Source: an uncultured Eubacteriales bacterium | GTDB taxonomy: Bacteria; Bacillota; Clostridia; Oscillospirales; Oscillospiraceae | DNA length: 8,828 nucleotides | Assembly: GCA_902496595.1 (NCBI GenBank) | Contig: CABVBV010000089.1 | Location: forward strand, 1 to 8,828 | Reading direction: 5' to 3' | Shown here: positions 6,188-8,828 of the stretch, piece after piece | Position numbering within the stretch: the first letter of the stretch is position 1 | Layout: the number at the start of each line of letters is the position of its first letter | The notes under the pieces: model-generated | Told to the model about the DNA's origin: nothing | Seen by the model: only the letters and a program-made list of their open reading frames with translations | Databases searched by the model: none | Translations under genes and position numbers: made by a program

Positions 6188-6996
6188 AAAAGTACCTTCC
6201 GGCGGGCCTGATGTGGCTGCTCTTTGAGCTCATTGCCGTGACGCTCTGGATTGCGCTGGATAATGTCTTCTATCTTCTGAACTTCAGCTACATCGGTTCG
6301 GCGCTTGGGTTGGGGCTAGCCATGTATTCGGCAAAGCTGAGGTATGCGCGTAACTTTGTGCAATTCGCAGTTGGGTCGTATATGCTGGTGTACCTCGGCA
6401 TCATATGCCGGGAGAATATGCAGCTTGAGGGGTTTTGGTACTACCTTTTCCTGGGCGTGTTCGAGGCGGCGGTCATACACTACGCTGTGGCGAAGATCTT
6501 CGGGCCTGTGCTGTTTGGCAGGGGCTGGTGCGGTTATGCCTGCTGGACGGCTATGGTGCTGGATATGCTGCCGTTCAAGACCCCGCAGGGGGGACGCAGG
6601 AGTTTCGGATATGTTAGCTGTGTGCTGTTCGCGGCCTCTCTCGCCTTTGTCGGTGCGCTGTTCCTGTTTGATGCGCCGGATATGGGCAGGATCATGTGGT
6701 ATGCCTTCATCTTCGGCAACCTCGCCTACTATGTGTGTGGTATCGTGCTGGCCTTCAAATGCCGCGACAATCGGGCGTTCTGTAAATATATCTGTCCTGT
6801 GACGGTGCTCCTCAGGCTGTCGAGCCGCTTTGCGCTATTTCGTGTGCGGGTGGACAGGGGGAAATGTATTTCCTGCGGAAGATGCGAGCGCGTCTGCCCG
6901 ATGGATATCCGGGTCTCGTCAGCGCCCGACCCAAAGGAGTGCATCCTCTGTCTGCGCTGCGTGGAAGAGTGCCCAAAGGATGCGTTGAAGTTTTAG
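6184..6996 (+). CDS. NapH/MauN-like membrane protein with two 4Fe-4S clusters
   Basis: This 270-residue protein has about five or six hydrophobic segments (near 8-26, 35-50, 60-76, 87-110, 143-163, 171-191) and a C-terminal cytoplasmic ferredoxin domain with two complete clusters: CISCGRCERVCP (228-239) and CILCLRCVEECP (253-264). Two further Cys pairs occur beside membrane helices, Cys116/Cys120 (GRGWCGYAC) and Cys200/Cys204 (FCKYICP), as in NapH, NosR and YccM relatives, which pass electrons across or along the membrane to periplasmic or partner reductases. In the first pair the usual CP is CW. No reductase partner is encoded nearby, so its electron acceptor is unknown. The ATG at 6184 overlaps the previous stop (ATGA), with GGAG 7 bases upstream; the longer in-frame extension lies inside the acetyltransferase gene and is rejected. 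Confidence 0.88.
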   Translation: MKKYLPAGLMWLLFELIAVTLWIALDNVFYLLNFSYIGSALGLGLAMYSAKLRYARNFVQFAVGSYMLVYLGIICRENMQLEGFWYYLFLGVFEAAVIHYAVAKIFGPVLFGRGWCGYACWTAMVLDMLPFKTPQGGRRSFGYVSCVLFAASLAFVGALFLFDAPDMGRIMWYAFIFGNLAYYVCGIVLAFKCRDNRAFCKYICPVTVLLRLSSRFALFRVRVDRGKCISCGRCERVCPMDIRVSSAPDPKECILCLRCVEECPKDALKF

Positions 6997-7067
6997 AGCT
7001 GCTTTTCATAATCTATAACTGTGATACAGAGTGCCGGGTTCATAAAACTCGAGATGAAGAGGTCTTC

Positions 7068-8243
7068 ATGAACTACAAGAGAATTAAACACGCCTGCTAC
7101 ATTGGTTATGTCACGCAGGCGGTGGTAAACAACTTCCTTCCGCTGCTGTTTTTGACGCTGCAGCGGAGTTTTGACGTGTCGCTCGAACAGCTGTCACTAA
7201 TTGTGACGCTCAATTTCGGAGTTCAGCTGTTGACCGACCTCACAAGCCCTTTGTATGTCGACAAGATCGGTTACTGGCCCAGCATGAGGCTGGCGCACCT
7301 GCTCTCGGCGGTCGGGCTGGCAGGGCTGTGGTTTTTTACCGAGCTGTTCCCGGAGCCGTTCACAGGCGTGCTCGTCTCAGTCGTCATCTACGCCGTCGGC
7401 GGGGGACTCCTGGAAGTGCTTGTCAGCCCCATAATCGAGTCCTGCCCATTCGAGCACAAAGAGGCCGAGATGAGTCTGCTGCACTCGTTCTACTGCTGGG
7501 GCCATGTGGCCGTCGTGCTCGTCTCGACTGCGTTTTTCACCGTGTTCGGGCTGGACAACTGGCGCGTGATGGCCTGCCTCTGGGCGCTCGTTCCGCTGTA
7601 TAACCTCTATAACTTCTGCACCCTGCCCGTGCCTTATATAACTGAGCAGCGCGGCGGCATGAAGGTCGCGGCGCTGCTCAAAAGCGGCACTTTCTGGCGG
7701 CTCTTTCTCATGATGCTCTGTGCTGGTGCGTCGGAGCAGGGGATGAGCCAGTGGGCCTCGGCCTTCGCGGAGTCCTCGCTGGGCGTGTCGAAGACCTTGG
7801 GCGACCTGCTCGGCCCGTGCTGTTTTGCGGTCATGATGGGCCTTTCGAGGATGTTCTTCGGGAAATTCGGCGACCGGCTCGACCTGCGCAGGTTCATGAA
7901 CGCGAGCAGCGTTCTGTGTATAATGAGTTATCTTTTGGCCACGCTCACGTCGGCGCCATGGCTGGGGCTGCTGGGCTGTATGCTCTGCGGGCTGTCGGTG
8001 GGGATCATGTGGCCGGGTAGTTTCAGCATAGCGGCGGCGAGCATCAGGGGCGGCGGCACGGCAATGTTCGCGCTTCTGGCGCTGGCCGGAGACGTGGGAT
8101 GCAGCTCAGGCCCGGCGGTCGTCGGTTTTGCGGCAGAAAACTCTGGAGGCGACCTCAAGACAGGCCTGCTCTACGCGATCGCCTTTCCCACACTGCTGTT
8201 GGCTTTGAACCTGATGGGCAGAGCAAAAGAGCAAAAGGAATAA
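7068..8243 (+). CDS. Major facilitator superfamily (MFS) transporter
   Basis: The 391-residue protein is hydrophobic throughout and fits the 12-helix MFS plan. Motif-A-like loops occur after helix 2 (SPLYVDKIGYWPSM, 60-73) and after helix 8 (RMFFGKFGDRLDLRRF, 261-276), and helix 7 has the EQGMSQWASAF stretch seen in FucP-like and related sugar/drug porters. The substrate cannot be predicted. The start at 7068 is preferred over an in-frame ATG 204 bases upstream: AAGAGGT lies 5 bases before it, and the upstream part would be inside the ferredoxin gene in another frame. The 71-base gap to the ferredoxin gene holds no clear terminator and only weak promoter-like boxes (for example TATAAC at 7014), so read-through from the operon is likely. 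Confidence 0.9.
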   Translation: MNYKRIKHACYIGYVTQAVVNNFLPLLFLTLQRSFDVSLEQLSLIVTLNFGVQLLTDLTSPLYVDKIGYWPSMRLAHLLSAVGLAGLWFFTELFPEPFTGVLVSVVIYAVGGGLLEVLVSPIIESCPFEHKEAEMSLLHSFYCWGHVAVVLVSTAFFTVFGLDNWRVMACLWALVPLYNLYNFCTLPVPYITEQRGGMKVAALLKSGTFWRLFLMMLCAGASEQGMSQWASAFAESSLGVSKTLGDLLGPCCFAVMMGLSRMFFGKFGDRLDLRRFMNASSVLCIMSYLLATLTSAPWLGLLGCMLCGLSVGIMWPGSFSIAAASIRGGGTAMFALLALAGDVGCSSGPAVVGFAAENSGGDLKTGLLYAIAFPTLLLALNLMGRAKEQKE

Positions 8244-8258
8244 CTGAACCGGATTAAA

Positions 8259-8307
8259 CTGCATACGATTCTTGCGTCGTCACAAGAGCACTGGCGCTGC
8301 ATACAAT
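8259..8307 (+). repeat. Direct repeat CTGCATACRAT before the collagen-like gene
   Basis: CTGCATACGAT (8259-8269) and CTGCATACAAT (8297-8307) differ at one of 11 positions and are 38 bases apart. The second copy contains the presumed -10 of the downstream promoter; the first could be a second start site or a regulator site. Confidence 0.4.
8279..8307 (+). promoter_or_regulatory. Possible sporulation (SigE/SigK-like) promoter of the collagen-like gene
   Basis: CATACAAT at 8300-8307 fits the SigE -10 consensus CATACANT and nearly fits that of SigK (CATANNNTA). The region around 8280-8286 (TCACAAG) is a partial match to a SigE -35, with a 13-base spacer. Read as a SigA promoter it would be GTCACA, 17 bases, TACAAT (8302-8307). 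Either reading puts the start near 8314 and leaves a leader of about 54 bases. The sporulation reading is favoured by the type of gene downstream; it remains a prediction. Confidence 0.4.
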
Positions 8308-8313
8308 GATACA

Positions 8314-8336
8314 GGCACGAAAAAGGTGCCGTATTT
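8314..8336 (+). terminator. Small hairpin: weak terminator or 5' leader stem
   Basis: GGCAC (8314-8318) pairs with GTGCC (8326-8330) around a 7-base A-rich loop, followed by GTATTTTCC. The 5-base stem is weak for a terminator of the MFS transcript. If the promoter at 8279-8307 is used, this hairpin would be at the very 5' end of the collagen-gene mRNA, where it might stabilise it. Confidence 0.35.
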
Positions 8337-8367
8337 TCCTTGAAACCATGGTGAAGGGAGTAAGCAT

Positions 8368-8828
8368 ATGCGGAAGTGCAACGACTCAGACTGGCGCGAC
8401 AAGCTCGAGTGCTGCGAGATGAACGTGGTCAAACCCTGCGACCACGACTGCAACAACACCCGTGGCTGCGGCCATGTCTGCTGCGTAAGCGGCCCCACCG
8501 GGCCCACGGGCGCTACCGGCGCTACCGGAGCAACGGGGCCCACCGGCGCCACCGGTGCGACAGGCCCGACCGGCCCCACCGGCCCGACTGGTGCGACAGG
8601 CGCTGGAATCGATACGATAGAGCAGTTCGTCCCTGGCACACCCTATTCGATAGGTGATCTGGTATATTATAGCGGCGCACTGTATGACGTAAATACCAAT
8701 AATCCCAGAGGCATACCCGGCAGCTCGCCCGACTTCAATCTGGTAACTGTTACCGGGCCTACCGGCGCGACGGGCGCAACAGGTTCCACCGGAGCAACGG
8801 GGCCCACCGGCCCGACAGGCCCAACCGG
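8368..8828 (+). CDS. BclA-like collagen-repeat surface protein with Cys-rich head, 5' part
   Basis: The frame opens at ATG 8368, with AAGGGAG 7 bases upstream, and runs past the window end after 153 codons. Residues 1-41 carry eight cysteines (4, 15, 16, 24, 28, 34, 38, 39) and no signal peptide. Residues 42-80 are 13 Gly-X-Thr triplets (GPT, GAT, final GAG). Residues 81-129 form a non-collagen segment with YSIGDLVYYSGALYDV and GIPGSSPDFNLV, which resembles the CBM5/12 chitin-binding pattern Y-x-x-GD-x-V-x-Y-x-G-x-x-Y with Phe where Trp is usual. From residue 130 GXT triplets resume. BclA-type proteins of Bacillus and Clostridioides coat spores as glycosylated collagen-like filaments, with sugars on Thr of GPT/GXT triplets. 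Lack of a signal peptide fits mother-cell production and assembly onto the spore. The C-terminal trimerisation domain lies outside the window. Confidence 0.85.
   Translation, partial: MRKCNDSDWRDKLECCEMNVVKPCDHDCNNTRGCGHVCCVSGPTGPTGATGATGATGPTGATGATGPTGPTGPTGATGAGIDTIEQFVPGTPYSIGDLVYYSGALYDVNTNNPRGIPGSSPDFNLVTVTGPTGATGATGSTGATGPTGPTGPT
8491..8607 (+). repeat. First collagen block, 13 Gly-X-Thr triplets
   Basis: Nine-base coding units of the form GGN-SCN-ACN, with Pro or Ala in the middle and Thr third; the last triplet is GAG. Gly and Thr codons vary from unit to unit, so the DNA repeat is imperfect although the protein repeat is regular. Confidence 0.9.
8755..8828 (+). repeat. Second collagen block, Gly-X-Thr triplets, cut by the window end
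   Basis: GPT, GAT, GAT, GST, GAT and three GPT triplets are visible before the window ends. One triplet carries Ser in the middle position. The array continues beyond the window; its copy number is unknown. Confidence 0.9.

Noticed and set aside
7009..7030. Promoter or operator before the MFS gene (TATAAC, CTGT-GAT-ACAG)
   Set aside because: The -10-like box has no acceptable -35 at the right distance, and the 4-base dyad is too short to support an operator.
6864..7067. Earlier in-frame start for the MFS transporter
   Set aside because: The extra residues come from the ferredoxin gene read in another frame, and MFS proteins begin just before helix 1, as with the ATG at 7068.
8280..8639. Minus-strand open frame with Pro-Val-Gly/Ala-Pro-Val repeats
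   Set aside because: It is the antisense reading of the GXT collagen triplets. It has no ribosome site or domain, and the plus-strand frame has a strong Shine-Dalgarno and meaningful modules.

Overview
The window looks like chromosomal DNA from a GC-rich, probably spore-forming member of the Bacillota (Clostridia, gut type). This is inferred from gene content: an SPFH protein paired with a small Arc-like protein, a lipoprotein-less CapA-family protein, a TrmA/RlmD-type rRNA methyltransferase with strong Shine-Dalgarno sequences in the genes behind it, and a BclA-like collagen protein of the kind placed on spore surfaces. No tRNA, rRNA, CRISPR array, insertion sequence or phage gene was seen. 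No gene-free stretch exceeds about 125 bases.

Layout. (1) Bases 1-844, plus strand: the 3' part of an SPFH/band-7 gene overlapping a small coiled-coil plus ribbon-helix-helix gene. (2) Bases 845-953: a convergent intergenic region with two terminator-like hairpins and a third inverted repeat. (3) Bases 954-2276, minus strand: a membrane-anchored CapA-family protein whose metal-binding motifs are largely replaced. (4) Bases 2277-2396: a compact divergent promoter region; both promoters have a 17-base spacer and an extended -10, and the plus-strand one sits so close to its gene that the mRNA may be leaderless. (5) Bases 2397-6996, plus strand: five genes that overlap by 11, 4, 4 and 4 bases: a 23S rRNA uridine methyltransferase, a fused AAC(3)-type/GNAT acetyltransferase, a DUF1810 protein, a maltose-O-acetyltransferase-like hexapeptide protein, and a NapH-like membrane ferredoxin. 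(6) Bases 7068-8243: an MFS transporter 71 bases further on, probably reached by read-through. (7) Bases 8244-8828: an intergenic region with a promoter that resembles mother-cell sporulation promoters, then the start of a collagen-like gene that runs off the end of the window.

How the genes fit together. The five overlapping genes are almost certainly one translationally coupled transcript, possibly with the MFS gene. They carry three acetyltransferase domains of three unrelated folds next to an rRNA-modifying enzyme. A role in small-molecule modification or resistance is conceivable, but no substrate can be read from the sequence. The CapA-like and collagen-like proteins are independent cell- or spore-surface functions.

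Most notable points: the CapA-family protein looks like a pseudoenzyme; the AAC(3)-GNAT fusion; the likely leaderless methyltransferase mRNA; and the collagen-like protein with a Cys-rich head and a CBM5/12-like insert between GXT blocks.
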